Assembly (NCBI GenBank): GCA_029624815.1
Contig: JARSSH010000004.1
Coordinates: forward strand, 1-38,729
Source of the DNA: Candidatus Competibacter sp.
GTDB taxonomy: Bacteria; Pseudomonadota; Gammaproteobacteria; Competibacterales; Competibacteraceae
DNA: 38,729 nt
Reading direction: 5' to 3'
Under the pieces are notes generated by a model. It did not search any database and was not told the origin of the DNA. It was given only the letters and a program-made list of their open reading frames with translations. The translations under genes were made by a program, and so were the position numbers. Positions 8,162 through 16,183 of this stretch are shown here, piece by piece; position 1 is the stretch's first letter, and each line of letters opens with the position of its first letter.

Positions 8162-9883
8162 ATGATAAAACCCGTGAACCATGATCCAGTTTGCTGGTGC
8201 TGCTTTGAGTGGATACGGCTGTCGAGCGCGCCGCTGGCGTTGTTGTTGTCGATCGCTTTAAGTCTTGATTGTAATTCGCAAGAAGCTGACGGCTATTTAG
8301 TGAGGGGATGGCAGGTGGTTCCGCGAATTAGTGTGGGAGCCACCTACTCTGATAATATTAATTTAGTGGCAGAGGATACCAAGGGGGATATGGTCTTTCA
8401 GGTGGATCCTGGTATCTCTGTGCGCAAGCAAGGTGGACGACTAAATCTTCGCCTGGATTATACCGCCCAAGGTTTATTTTACTCCGATAATGGCGATGCC
8501 AACCAAATTAACAACAATCTGCTGGCGTTTGGAACCGCCAAACTTTATCAGAATAATCTATTTCTAGATGCGTATGGCTCGGTTTCGCAAGTTCCCATCG
8601 TTTCCAGTGGACGAGTGGATGCCGGTGGTTTGGGATCAGACGGAGGTTCGTTGTCCAGCCTCGGGTTATTTAATAATATAGCTTTGAATATACTGCCTAG
8701 ATCCGTGGATGTATTAAATCCAATTGGAATCTTTAGTAACATTGCACTGACCGATAATGAAGCGACCCAATCCGCTTTCGGCATCAGTCCTTATTGGCGC
8801 CAGAATATAGGTGGCTGGGCGGAGGCGCTGCTGCGTTATCGCTACGATGATGTTAGTTATAGTGGATCTGACAACCTAACTAACGATCAAAGTCAATTGT
8901 TTGACAGCCAGATCAATTCTGTTGAATTTAATCTAACTAGCGGACACAATTTTGATGTGTTGAAGTGGAGTCTCAACTATTTTTATCTAAAACAAGATGA
9001 TCAACAGGGCGATGGTATTCAAAATGACGGAAATGATCGGCAGGAGAAAATATCTGGGCGATCGGATTATCGTTTGAACAAGGCTTGGGTGTTGGTGGCT
9101 GAAGCAGGTTATGCCGATAATCAATCCACTACTTATACCAACTATAACAATGGTCCATATTGGGGGCTGGGTGCTACTTGGAAGCCAAATCGCTATTATT
9201 CGCTTACCGGTTTGTACGGGTTGAATTACAACAATGCAACCATACAATGGAACCCCTCGCAGCGTACTAACTTAACAATTAGCCGCACCTATCAAGGAGT
9301 CGGTTATAATCCTGGCGTATACTGGAATGGCGCATTCAGTCACCGGGCTCGTTTCAGCGTTTGGTCGGCGGGTTACACCCAAGAAGTAACCACCTCCCAG
9401 CAGTTGGCAAGCAATAATTTGACAGGAATTGGGCCGGACGGCCAGCCGGTTGCCCTCGATACCCAGGGCCAAATTATCCCCAGCGATTCATTGGGGCTAA
9501 GCAATGAGCAATTTTTACGTAAGTATTTCAATTTTGGCATGACCTATCTACGTAGCCATACCGGCCTGGCTGTTGCCGCTTTCAGCGATAACCGTGAATT
9601 TCAAGATCCTACTCAAAACGAGGATATGTACGGTGTCGGCGCACTTTGGACGTGGCGGTTCGCACCGCGTACCGCTTCTTTTTTAGGGGCTGGTTGGGGG
9701 CATGATAACTTGAGCTCCGATCAGCAAAATGAGTACTGGTTATCGGTTATCGGGTTGGCGCGGATGTTTTCGCCGGATACGGGTGGCCTGATCAGTTATC
9801 GCTATTACCGGAACGACGCCGATCCGGCCGATCAGGGTTTTCGTGAAAACCGGTTCAACGTTCGCTTCAGCATGAAATTTTAA
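8162..9883 (+). CDS. PEP-CTERM system-associated outer-membrane beta-barrel protein (TIGR03016-like)
   Basis: This 573-residue protein has an N-terminal signal sequence ('SAPLALLLSIALSL') and then the characteristic 'GWQVVPRISVGATYSDNINL' opening of outer-membrane proteins found beside XrtA/EpsH. The remainder is a series of alternating-hydrophobic, aromatic-rich beta strands ending in a terminal Phe ('FNVRFSMKF'), the classic outer-membrane insertion signal. It probably forms an outer-membrane porin-like component of the exopolysaccharide machinery, but the exact role of the family is not known. Base use is visibly AT-richer than in surrounding genes, with many AAT, TTA and ATA codons. The ExeA-like ATPase gene starts 11 bp after it. 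Confidence 0.88.
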   Translation: MIKPVNHDPVCWCCFEWIRLSSAPLALLLSIALSLDCNSQEADGYLVRGWQVVPRISVGATYSDNINLVAEDTKGDMVFQVDPGISVRKQGGRLNLRLDYTAQGLFYSDNGDANQINNNLLAFGTAKLYQNNLFLDAYGSVSQVPIVSSGRVDAGGLGSDGGSLSSLGLFNNIALNILPRSVDVLNPIGIFSNIALTDNEATQSAFGISPYWRQNIGGWAEALLRYRYDDVSYSGSDNLTNDQSQLFDSQINSVEFNLTSGHNFDVLKWSLNYFYLKQDDQQGDGIQNDGNDRQEKISGRSDYRLNKAWVLVAEAGYADNQSTTYTNYNNGPYWGLGATWKPNRYYSLTGLYGLNYNNATIQWNPSQRTNLTISRTYQGVGYNPGVYWNGAFSHRARFSVWSAGYTQEVTTSQQLASNNLTGIGPDGQPVALDTQGQIIPSDSLGLSNEQFLRKYFNFGMTYLRSHTGLAVAAFSDNREFQDPTQNEDMYGVGALWTWRFAPRTASFLGAGWGHDNLSSDQQNEYWLSVIGLARMFSPDTGGLISYRYYRNDADPADQGFRENRFNVRFSMKF

Positions 9884-9894
9884 AATGAGCCTCA

Positions 9895-10704
9895 ATGTAC
9901 GTTAAATATTACGGCTTCAGTGCCAAACCTTTCCAGCTTAGCCCCGATCCTCGCTTCTTTTTCGGCAGCAGTGTGCATAACCGGGCGCTCGCTTATCTGA
10001 GCTACGGCCTGAGCCAAGGCGAGGGTTTCATCGTCATTACCGGCGGTATCGGAACCGGTAAAACCACTCTAGTCAACAACCTGTTCGCCGAATTGGATCC
10101 CAGCCAAGTGGTTGCCGCCCAACTGGTAACGACCCAACTGGAAGCTGATGAGTTGTTGCGCAGCGTGGCGGCCGCATTTAGCCTGCCCTATGAGGATGTG
10201 GGCAAGGCCGCTTTGCTGAAGCGTTTCGAGGACTTTCTGCGCGGCCACGCTCGGCAGGGGCGACGGGTGCTGCTGGTGGTGGACGAGGCCCAGAATCTGC
10301 CGGTGCGCTCCTTGGAAGAGCTACGGATGCTGTCGAATTTTCAGGCGGCCGCCACGCCGTTGCTGCAAAGTTTCTTGCTGGGGCAGGAAGAGTTTCGTCA
10401 AACCCTGCATGACCCCAGCATGGAACAATTGCGGCAACGAGTTATTGCCGCTTGCCATCTGAGTCCGTTGAGCGAGCTGGAAACCCGCGAGTACATCGAA
10501 CATCGCTTGGGCGTTGTGGGTTGGGTCGAGGGTCAGCCGGGTTTTAGCGACCGCGCGCACGCGGCGATTCACCGACACACCAAGGGCGTTCCTCGCCGAG
10601 TGAACATTTTTTGCGACCGCCTGTTGCTGTATGGATTTCTTGAGGGACTGATGGAGTTTTCCGAAGAGACCATTGAATCGGTGGCGCAAGAGCTGATGTT
10701 CTGA
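9895..10704 (+). CDS. XrtA-locus secretion ATPase (ExeA/GspA-like, TIGR03015-like)
   Basis: This 269-residue AAA ATPase opens with the family signature 'MYVKYYGFSAKPFQLSPDPRFFF'. It has Walker A 'GGIGTGKTT' (about residues 50-58), Walker B 'VLLVVDEAQNL', and a sensor/arginine region including 'EELRMLSNFQ' and 'GVPRRVNIFCDRLLL'. The length matches the short PEP-CTERM-locus subfamily, which lacks the periplasmic peptidoglycan-binding half of ExeA. It should act in the cytoplasm with the envelope components encoded upstream. In complete XrtA loci this gene is followed by deacetylase, FemAB, glycosyltransferase and exosortase genes. Here the operon ends and a convergent aquaporin gene follows. 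Confidence 0.92.
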   Translation: MYVKYYGFSAKPFQLSPDPRFFFGSSVHNRALAYLSYGLSQGEGFIVITGGIGTGKTTLVNNLFAELDPSQVVAAQLVTTQLEADELLRSVAAAFSLPYEDVGKAALLKRFEDFLRGHARQGRRVLLVVDEAQNLPVRSLEELRMLSNFQAAATPLLQSFLLGQEEFRQTLHDPSMEQLRQRVIAACHLSPLSELETREYIEHRLGVVGWVEGQPGFSDRAHAAIHRHTKGVPRRVNIFCDRLLLYGFLEGLMEFSEETIESVAQELMF

Positions 10705-10782
10705 ACGGGCGCAATCGGTCGAACGCACGCGGTTCGGCGGTTTCGTGCCCGCGGTGCTTGACTCTGCCGCCGCTTGGAAATG

Positions 10783-10808
10783 AAAAAGGCGCACCGTCGG
10801 CGTGCGCC
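10783..10808 (-). terminator. Rho-independent terminator of aqpZ
   Basis: A 7-bp perfect GC-rich stem, GGCGCAC (10788-10794) pairing with GTGCGCC (10802-10808) around a 7-nt loop, is followed on the minus strand by a run of five T (plus-strand AAAAA at 10783-10787). It lies 20 bp past the aqpZ stop, in the correct orientation for that gene. No T-run exists on the plus side, so it should not terminate the exopolysaccharide operon efficiently. Confidence 0.8.
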
Positions 10809-10827
10809 CAGTGGGCCGTGAAAGGCT

Positions 10828-11544
10828 TCAGGAAGGATGATCGTTGGCCATCCAACGATGAAAGAAGCCCGCCAGCGCCGCGCCGGCGATGGGCGCTAAC
10901 CAGAAGAGCCATAATTGCTGCAAGGCCCAACCGCCGACGAAGATCGCTTGACTGGTGCTGCGCGCCGGGTTGACCGAGGTGTTGGTGACCGGGATGCTGA
11001 TCAGGTGGATCAGGGTCAGGCACAGGCCGATGGCGATGGGCGCGAAACCGGTTGGGGTGTTCTTATGGGTCGAGCCCAGGATGACGATCAGGAAAAAGAA
11101 GGTCATCACGACCTCGCAAATGAGCGCCGCGTTCAGGCTGTAACCGCCCGGTGAGTGTTCGCCGAAGCCGTTGGCGGCAAAGTTGCCCAGCGTCGAAAAA
11201 TCGCTCTTGCCGGTGAAAATCAGGTAGATGATGCCCGCGCCGGCGATCGCGCCGAGCACTTGGGCAATGACGTAAGGGATCAGGTCGGAAAACGGGAAGC
11301 GTCCGCCGGCCCACAGTCCCACCGATACGGCCGGATTTAGATGGCAACCGGAGATGTGGCCGATAGCGTAGGCCATGGTCAGCACGGTCAAGCCGAAGGC
11401 CAGCGCCACGCCGACCAGGGCAATGCCCAAAGGATATTGATCAGGGCCATGGAAGACGGCGGCGAGCACGGCGCTGCCGCAGCCGCCCAGCACCAGCCAG
11501 AGGGTGCCGATGAACTCGGCGGCCAGACGATTTGCGATTGACAT
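10828..11544 (-). CDS. aqpZ: Aquaporin Z
   Basis: This water channel of the MIP family has 238 residues and six membrane helices. The first half carries the NPA loop '[14 protein letters not shown]' and the second half '[16 protein letters not shown]'. The Arg after the second NPA belongs to the aromatic/arginine filter typical of water-specific AqpZ. The frame is open upstream to 11676, but the ATG at 11544 gives the standard AqpZ start ('[21 protein letters not shown]') and is preceded by GGAGA about 11 nt away. It is transcribed toward the exopolysaccharide operon and ends in a clear terminator. Confidence 0.95.
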   Translation of the reverse strand: MSIANRLAAEFIGTLWLVLGGCGSAVLAAVFHGPDQYPLGIALVGVALAFGLTVLTMAYAIGHISGCHLNPAVSVGLWAGGRFPFSDLIPYVIAQVLGAIAGAGIIYLIFTGKSDFSTLGNFAANGFGEHSPGGYSLNAALICEVVMTFFFLIVILGSTHKNTPTGFAPIAIGLCLTLIHLISIPVTNTSVNPARSTSQAIFVGGWALQQLWLFWLAPIAGAALAGFFHRWMANDHPS

Positions 11545-11701
11545 ATATGGAGGTTTCTCCGAACTCGGGACGAAGTTGCGAAATGATCGTTGTTGAACCT
11601 GGATCACGGCCATGGGGTCGGCCCACCGAATGGCGGATGAGTCGAGACCGAGCGGTATTGTAAAGGTAGTGGGCATCCTGTTACAAAATCAATCGCCGCA
11701 T

Positions 11702-13282
11702 TCAGGCGCTTTCACCCCGGCCGAGCAGTGTGCGCAATTTCTGTCCCAACTCGTTTTTGCGATAGGGTTTGGCCAATATTTCCACATCCTCGGCAAGCTG
11801 GCTGCCAACGATCAGCGGGTGCTCGGTATAGCCCGAGGTGAACAACACGCGCAAACCGGGGTATCGGCGCTGTGCCTCGGCCGCCAGCTTGACGCCGTCC
11901 ATCTCGCCCGGTAGCACGATATCGGTGAACAACAGAGCGATCCGGGGCGTTGTCTCCAGTAGTTCGAGCGCCGCCGCGGCGTCGCCGACCTGCCGAGTGT
12001 CGTAACCGAGGGCGCGCAGGGCGTTGACGGCGAATAGCCGGACATCGGTATCGTCTTCAACCACCAGAATGGTTTCTCCTTGGCCCTTGAAAACGGTATC
12101 CGCTGCTTTGACGCCGGCCGGCGGGCTGGCGGCGGTCTCCATTTGCAAGAGGTAAAGTCGTACCGTGGTGCCCTGGCCGGGTTTGCTGTGAATCGCGATG
12201 TGGCCGCCGGACTGCTTGACCAGGCCGTAAACCATGCTGAGCCCCAGCCCGCTGCCTTTGCTGGTTTCCTTGGTGGTGAAAAAGGGTTCGAAAGCATGTT
12301 CCAGCACCTCGGGCGCCATGCCGCTGCCGTTATCGCGGACCGCCAGCATGACATACGGGCCGGGTCGTACATCCTGCTGAGTCGCGGCGTAGTCCTCGTC
12401 AAGTCGAACGTTGTCGGTTTCCAGCACAAGCTTGCCGCCCCGCGGCATGGCATCGCGGGCGTTGATGGCTAGATTGAGCAGGGCGCTTTCAAGCTGGTCC
12501 GGGTCGACCAGGGTCTGTTTCAAATTGGTGGCCAGCACCGTATCGATCTGGATATTGGCGCCCAGAGTGCGTCGCATGAGATCGAGCATGCCGAGCACCA
12601 GCTTGTTTAGATCGGTTGGTTGCGCCAGCAGCGGCTGGCGGCGCGCGAACGCCAGCAGCCGCCGGGTCAGGTTGGCGCCCCGGTCCACCGCCCGCAGCGC
12701 CTGCTGAGCCAGTTCGTGCAGCCGGGGCTGAGCCGTCAACTGCTCGTGCAGGAGTTCGATGTTGCCCATGATGACAGCGAGCAGGTTGTTGAAATCGTGG
12801 GCGATGCCGCCGGTGAGCTGGCCGATGGCGTGCATTTTCTGCGCTTGGCGGAGCTGTGCGTCCGCCTGTTTGCGCTTGGTGATGTCGCGGGCGACCACGA
12901 TGGCGGCGGACTTGGTGGTGATCTGCTCTTCGGGTGGCGGAAACAGATGTTGTTGGGCGGTGTTGGCGGGGAGGTTGGAGCGATCGGTGAACTGAACGTC
13001 GAGCGGCGCGGTGCGCGACTCGAACCAGCGCGGACCCGAAGAGGTTTCCAGTTCGTATTCGGCGATTTGAATTTGCTGGGTTCTCAGCGCCCGTAGAATG
13101 ATATCGAGGAAAAATGTCGCCATTTCCGGCGAGTGGACTTCGCTGAGCAACTTGCCGCGGATGGGCGCGGGGACTTTGCCCCGCATGAGAGTGGCGCCGA
13201 TATCCCTTCCCGCGGCCAGCACTTCCCGATAGCGCCCGTCCTCGTCGACCACAAAGACCAGATCCGGCATGGCGCGAGTCAT
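11702..13282 (-). CDS. Hybrid sensor histidine kinase, C-terminal part of an interrupted gene
   Basis: These 526 residues hold a PAS domain ('[21 protein letters not shown]'), a HisKA H-box '[17 protein letters not shown]' with the phosphoacceptor His, an HATPase domain ('[16 protein letters not shown]'-type N-box, '[12 protein letters not shown]', '[12 protein letters not shown]'), and a C-terminal receiver ('[12 protein letters not shown]', phospho-Asp in '[14 protein letters not shown]'). Similarity to sensor kinases continues upstream of the ATG at 13282 to about 13362, through 'EAALRESEARLRA', until a stop created by the inserted element. The missing N-terminal half is encoded at 13650-14925. 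An internal ATG could still yield a membrane-free kinase/receiver protein, but no ribosome-binding site supports this clearly. The phosphotransfer target is unknown. Confidence 0.9.
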   Translation of the reverse strand: MTRAMPDLVFVVDEDGRYREVLAAGRDIGATLMRGKVPAPIRGKLLSEVHSPEMATFFLDIILRALRTQQIQIAEYELETSSGPRWFESRTAPLDVQFTDRSNLPANTAQQHLFPPPEEQITTKSAAIVVARDITKRKQADAQLRQAQKMHAIGQLTGGIAHDFNNLLAVIMGNIELLHEQLTAQPRLHELAQQALRAVDRGANLTRRLLAFARRQPLLAQPTDLNKLVLGMLDLMRRTLGANIQIDTVLATNLKQTLVDPDQLESALLNLAINARDAMPRGGKLVLETDNVRLDEDYAATQQDVRPGPYVMLAVRDNGSGMAPEVLEHAFEPFFTTKETSKGSGLGLSMVYGLVKQSGGHIAIHSKPGQGTTVRLYLLQMETAASPPAGVKAADTVFKGQGETILVVEDDTDVRLFAVNALRALGYDTRQVGDAAAALELLETTPRIALLFTDIVLPGEMDGVKLAAEAQRRYPGLRVLFTSGYTEHPLIVGSQLAEDVEILAKPYRKNELGQKLRTLLGRGESA

Positions 13283-13375
13283 GGCCCGCAGCCGGGCCTC
13301 GCTCTCGCGCAGCGCGGCTTCCGTCTGGTTGCGGACCGCGATTTCCTTGATGAGGGAATAATTACATTAGGTAAA

Positions 13376-13394
13376 CCCCCGGCTCTGCCGGGGG
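13376..13394. repeat. Left-end hairpin of the inserted element
   Basis: CCCCCGGC, a TCT loop and GCCGGGGG form a perfect 8-bp stem. The same 19 bases recur at 13623-13641, also followed by GA/A. In IS200/IS605 elements such subterminal hairpins are recognised by the Y1 transposase. Confidence 0.9.
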
Positions 13395-13581
13395 ACTCAA
13401 CAAGGTTTGACCTTTACGGGAGTCTGGTTTGCCGCGCAGCGTGGCAGACGTTGATTATTAGTCGCAGATCATTATTCATGTCACTGAATCTTAGTGATTT
13501 TTCAGTGGAGTAGATTTGGAGTCGCTGAAGAATTGTTGCTGAACATGATGTTATCCACGCCGCCCTGCCGCCTTGGGCGGC

Positions 13582-14925
13582 TCACGGTTTTAAGGCGCCT
13601 TTGAGGCGCTCCCCAACTAAAGCCCCCGGCTCTGCCGGGGGATGGTTACTGGTGCTTTCCAGTTGGGCGGTGCGTTCCATAACTCGTTGCTCCAGTAGGG
13701 CATAGGCTTCGCGCAACACCGCTTGGGCCTGTTGTATCGAAGCGCGCATGATATTGAACGAACGGGTGAGTTCGCCGAGTTCGCCGAGTTCGTCGTTGCT
13801 ACCGGCGCTGATGTTATCGCTTAGACCACCCACCGCCAGTTTTCGAGTCGCCTCGGCCAGGGCGGCGATCGGCAAGACCAGATCCCGGGCGTGTTTTCTC
13901 GACATGCCGTAGGCAACGGCCAGCATCGCCAGGATCATGATCGCCAGGTTCCATACCGTGATCGCGCTGGCGGCCCGCGCGGCGTCGGCTTCCTGTTCGA
14001 GACGGGTTTTGGCGTCCGCCGCCATGGCGGTCACCAGCGCGATCGCCTGGTCCGCCAGGGGATCCGTTTCCGCCGCCAGCCGATGCAGCGCGATATTCCA
14101 ATCCATCGCCTGACGCTGTCGGATGATCTCTTGGGCGAAGGTCGCGAAGGCTTGCAATTCCCGTTGAAAGAGACGCAGCAAGCGGCTTTGTTCAAGGGCG
14201 AGCAGCGGATCGGCGGCCGTATGCGCGACCAGGGATTGGGTGGCTTCCAGTTGCCGCCCGAGCCTTTCGGTATAATGCAGGCCGTCCGGACCCAGGGTGT
14301 CCCGCAGCAGCAAATGGCTGGTGGAAAGCGCGCCCTGGATTTCCATCAAACGCGCGAGCAGGGTTCGGCCGTCCTCCTCCTCGGTCTCTTCGAGCACCAG
14401 CGCCGCCATTACCGAATCCAATTCCTGCACGCTGGGTACGATATTGAACAGGTAGATAATCCGCGCCGGTTCGTTACCCGGAGCGCGCGCCGCGTCCCGC
14501 ACCCACCACTGGGATTCCTGGAGGTCGGCAAGCAGGGCTTGCAGTTCCCGCAGCCGTTCCGGGATGCAGATTCGTCCCGCCAGCGGAAGCTGGCATTGCT
14601 TGATGCGTTCAACCGCTGGCTGGATTTCCCGCTGCCAGGCTGCCCGCCAGTCCACCAGGAATTGTGGGTCGCCAAGGCTGACCCAGCCGCGCAGGCTGGC
14701 CAGGGAGTGCCGCACGCCGGCCAGCATCTGGGCCGAGGCTTGCGCCAGCGGCACGCCTTCGTTGACCAGAAGGATGACCCTGGTTCGCAGTTCGTAAGTC
14801 GAAACCAGAGCGACCAGCAGCATGCCCACGCCGACCAGCGCCACCGACAGGTGAGAAAACAGTAATCGGCGCTGGAGTGGGTGTTTTTGCGCGGCGCGCT
14901 CAGCGTTCCGGGGCGGTGGAGTCAC
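13582..14925 (-). CDS. Sensor histidine kinase, N-terminal (sensor/HAMP) part of an interrupted gene
   Basis: The protein has one transmembrane helix near the N-terminus ('LSVALVGVGMLLVALVSTYEL'), a mostly helical periplasmic domain of about 270 residues, a second membrane helix ('VWNLAIMILAMLAVAYGM') and a HAMP domain ('LPIAALAEATRKLAVGGLSD..NDELGELTRSFN'). A coiled coil ending 'ALLEQRVMERTAQLEST' follows, which in this family leads into PAS or HisKA domains. The last 21 or so residues ('NHPPAEPGALVG..') are encoded by the inserted element and are foreign. GTG at 14925 is preferred over the TTG at 14940 because GGGAAG precedes it. It overlaps the end of the upstream exported-protein gene by 26 bp, so the two are coupled. 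Without its kinase half it cannot signal. Confidence 0.85.
   Translation of the reverse strand: MTPPPRNAERAAQKHPLQRRLLFSHLSVALVGVGMLLVALVSTYELRTRVILLVNEGVPLAQASAQMLAGVRHSLASLRGWVSLGDPQFLVDWRAAWQREIQPAVERIKQCQLPLAGRICIPERLRELQALLADLQESQWWVRDAARAPGNEPARIIYLFNIVPSVQELDSVMAALVLEETEEEDGRTLLARLMEIQGALSTSHLLLRDTLGPDGLHYTERLGRQLEATQSLVAHTAADPLLALEQSRLLRLFQRELQAFATFAQEIIRQRQAMDWNIALHRLAAETDPLADQAIALVTAMAADAKTRLEQEADAARAASAITVWNLAIMILAMLAVAYGMSRKHARDLVLPIAALAEATRKLAVGGLSDNISAGSNDELGELGELTRSFNIMRASIQQAQAVLREAYALLEQRVMERTAQLESTSNHPPAEPGALVGERLKGALKP
13623..13641. repeat. Right-end hairpin of the inserted element
   Basis: This is an identical copy of the left-end palindrome, 4 nt from the right TTAC. Two further short hairpins precede it inside the element: GCCGCC/GGCGGC at 13567-13581 and GCGCC/GGCGC at 13595-13609. 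The right half of the element is therefore strongly structured. Confidence 0.9.
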
Positions 14926-15919
14926 GTTTGACTTCCCCAAGCGCCGTCGGATCGGCGGCGATGAAGCGTTCGAGCTGTTGCAGTTGCGCCTGCAAGATGC
15001 CAGCCCGCTGGTAGCTGTGCGCTGGAAATTTCCGTCCGGGATAAAAAGTATGCGGTAGGGGTTGGTCGTCGCCCAGTCGTTTGTACAGGTAATCCAGTTG
15101 TGACACGATCAGGGAAGCCACCATAAAAACGTCGCCGGGGGTGAGCCGGGTCATGTCGATTTGACGGGTATCGATGTCGAGCACGGTAAACCCCAGGATT
15201 TGCGCGATGTGGGCGATGCTTCGCAGGCAATGAATCAGGCGTTGATAGACGTCGCCGGGTTGTTTGTTTGGTTCGAACGGCGGTTCTTCCGGGATACGGA
15301 TCGCTTCCGGATAGCGAGCCAGCAGGCGGGCCGCGTAGCCAATCGCCAAGGTGATTTCCATGTAGACGTCGCTGGGTGCGAAGTGCCGTTCCAGCAACAA
15401 ATCCACTTGGCGGTTCAGGTCGAGCAGGGCGGTAAAGTTGTCCGGCTGAGCTGAGGTCGGATCGATCCTTGTTTCGGGTTCGGGGGGTATCTCCAAGGCG
15501 CGCATAATCCGCTGGAGAATCCCATGGGCGTCCTGGAGGTTCGCCAGCATGTCCGGGGTTCCCAGTGCGCCCTCGGGTGTGGGCGGTGGAGTTGCGCGCA
15601 CCCGGCTGATTTCGAACAGCAGCCGGTCGGTTTTCCGCCACAGCGCCAGCGTCTGGAAATACAGATCGCGCGCCAGGTGACTGTGGATGCCGATATTGAA
15701 TTCTCCGATCCTGGGAGCACCCATGAAACGGCGCAACTGTTCCAGATCCCGGCTGTAGGCCGCAATCAGCGCGGGGATCGCGTCGGCATCGGTTCCGATT
15801 GCTTCTTTTTTAGGCGAGGAGGAGTCGGGCTGGGCATCCCCAGCACGGCCGTTGCTTCCGGCGGCGAGCAGCAGGCAGAACACGGAGAGCACGCAAGCGC
15901 GCCACGAGACTTGGACCAT
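14900..15919 (-). CDS. Predicted exported protein of unknown function, coupled to the sensor kinase
   Basis: I do not recognise the family. The protein is about 339 residues if started at the ATG at 15919, which places a textbook signal peptide at the N-terminus ('MVQVSWRACVLSVFCLLLAAG'). The same frame is open to 16153 with another ATG at 16027. After a Ser/Pro/Lys-rich linker the mature part looks all-helical, with repeated aromatic and Leu heptads ('DLYFQTLALWRKTDRLLFEISR', 'LLDLNRQVDLLLERHF', 'LIVSQLDYLYKRL') and a C-terminal 'HSYQRAGILQAQLQQLERF'. The 3' end overlaps the sensor-kinase start by 26 bp. That suggests a periplasmic accessory or ligand-binding partner of the kinase, by inference only. 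Confidence 0.7.
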   Translation of the reverse strand: MVQVSWRACVLSVFCLLLAAGSNGRAGDAQPDSSSPKKEAIGTDADAIPALIAAYSRDLEQLRRFMGAPRIGEFNIGIHSHLARDLYFQTLALWRKTDRLLFEISRVRATPPPTPEGALGTPDMLANLQDAHGILQRIMRALEIPPEPETRIDPTSAQPDNFTALLDLNRQVDLLLERHFAPSDVYMEITLAIGYAARLLARYPEAIRIPEEPPFEPNKQPGDVYQRLIHCLRSIAHIAQILGFTVLDIDTRQIDMTRLTPGDVFMVASLIVSQLDYLYKRLGDDQPLPHTFYPGRKFPAHSYQRAGILQAQLQQLERFIAADPTALGEVKRDSTAPER

Positions 15920-16183
15920 GGCCGGCCATCGGGAGCGGCGCGCGGTTTGGCCGCACCGATCGGTTTGACCGGGTTGGCGACCAAATCCCGGTTTTCCGTC
16001 GGCGATCGGCAGCCGCTGTGGTGTCATGGACAGTCCGGTTGGGGGAAGTTGTAGAGGGTTCCAGAACTTGAGATGGGCGCGTCCCGCGACATGTATTCGG
16101 TCATTGTGTGGTTCGCGGCCTGTTTGATCAATAGTTCTTGCGGGGCGCGGCACGCGCCCGGGCGTTCCCGCGCCGTCGCGTCC

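Larger units (their letters stand above)
13362..13649. mobile_element. IS200/IS605-type non-autonomous element (MITE/PATE) inside the kinase gene
   Basis: A 280-bp segment (13366-13645) lies between two TTAC tetranucleotides (13362-13365 and 13646-13649). Each end carries the same 19-nt perfect palindrome, 10 nt inside the left TTAC and 4 nt inside the right TTAC. There is no terminal inverted repeat of the DDE type and no transposase ORF. Hairpin ends, asymmetric distances to a TTAC target and short A-rich feet 5' of each hairpin (GTAAA, CTAAAG) are the layout of IS608-like Y1-transposase substrates. Joining the flanks at TTAC restores one uninterrupted frame through the histidine kinase. 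It must be mobilised in trans, if at all. Confidence 0.8.

Noticed and set aside
11702-14925. Two separate kinase genes of a two-protein phosphorelay
   Set aside because: Neither half is complete. The linker sequences match one continuous coiled-coil/PAS junction, and removing the element at TTAC restores the frame exactly.
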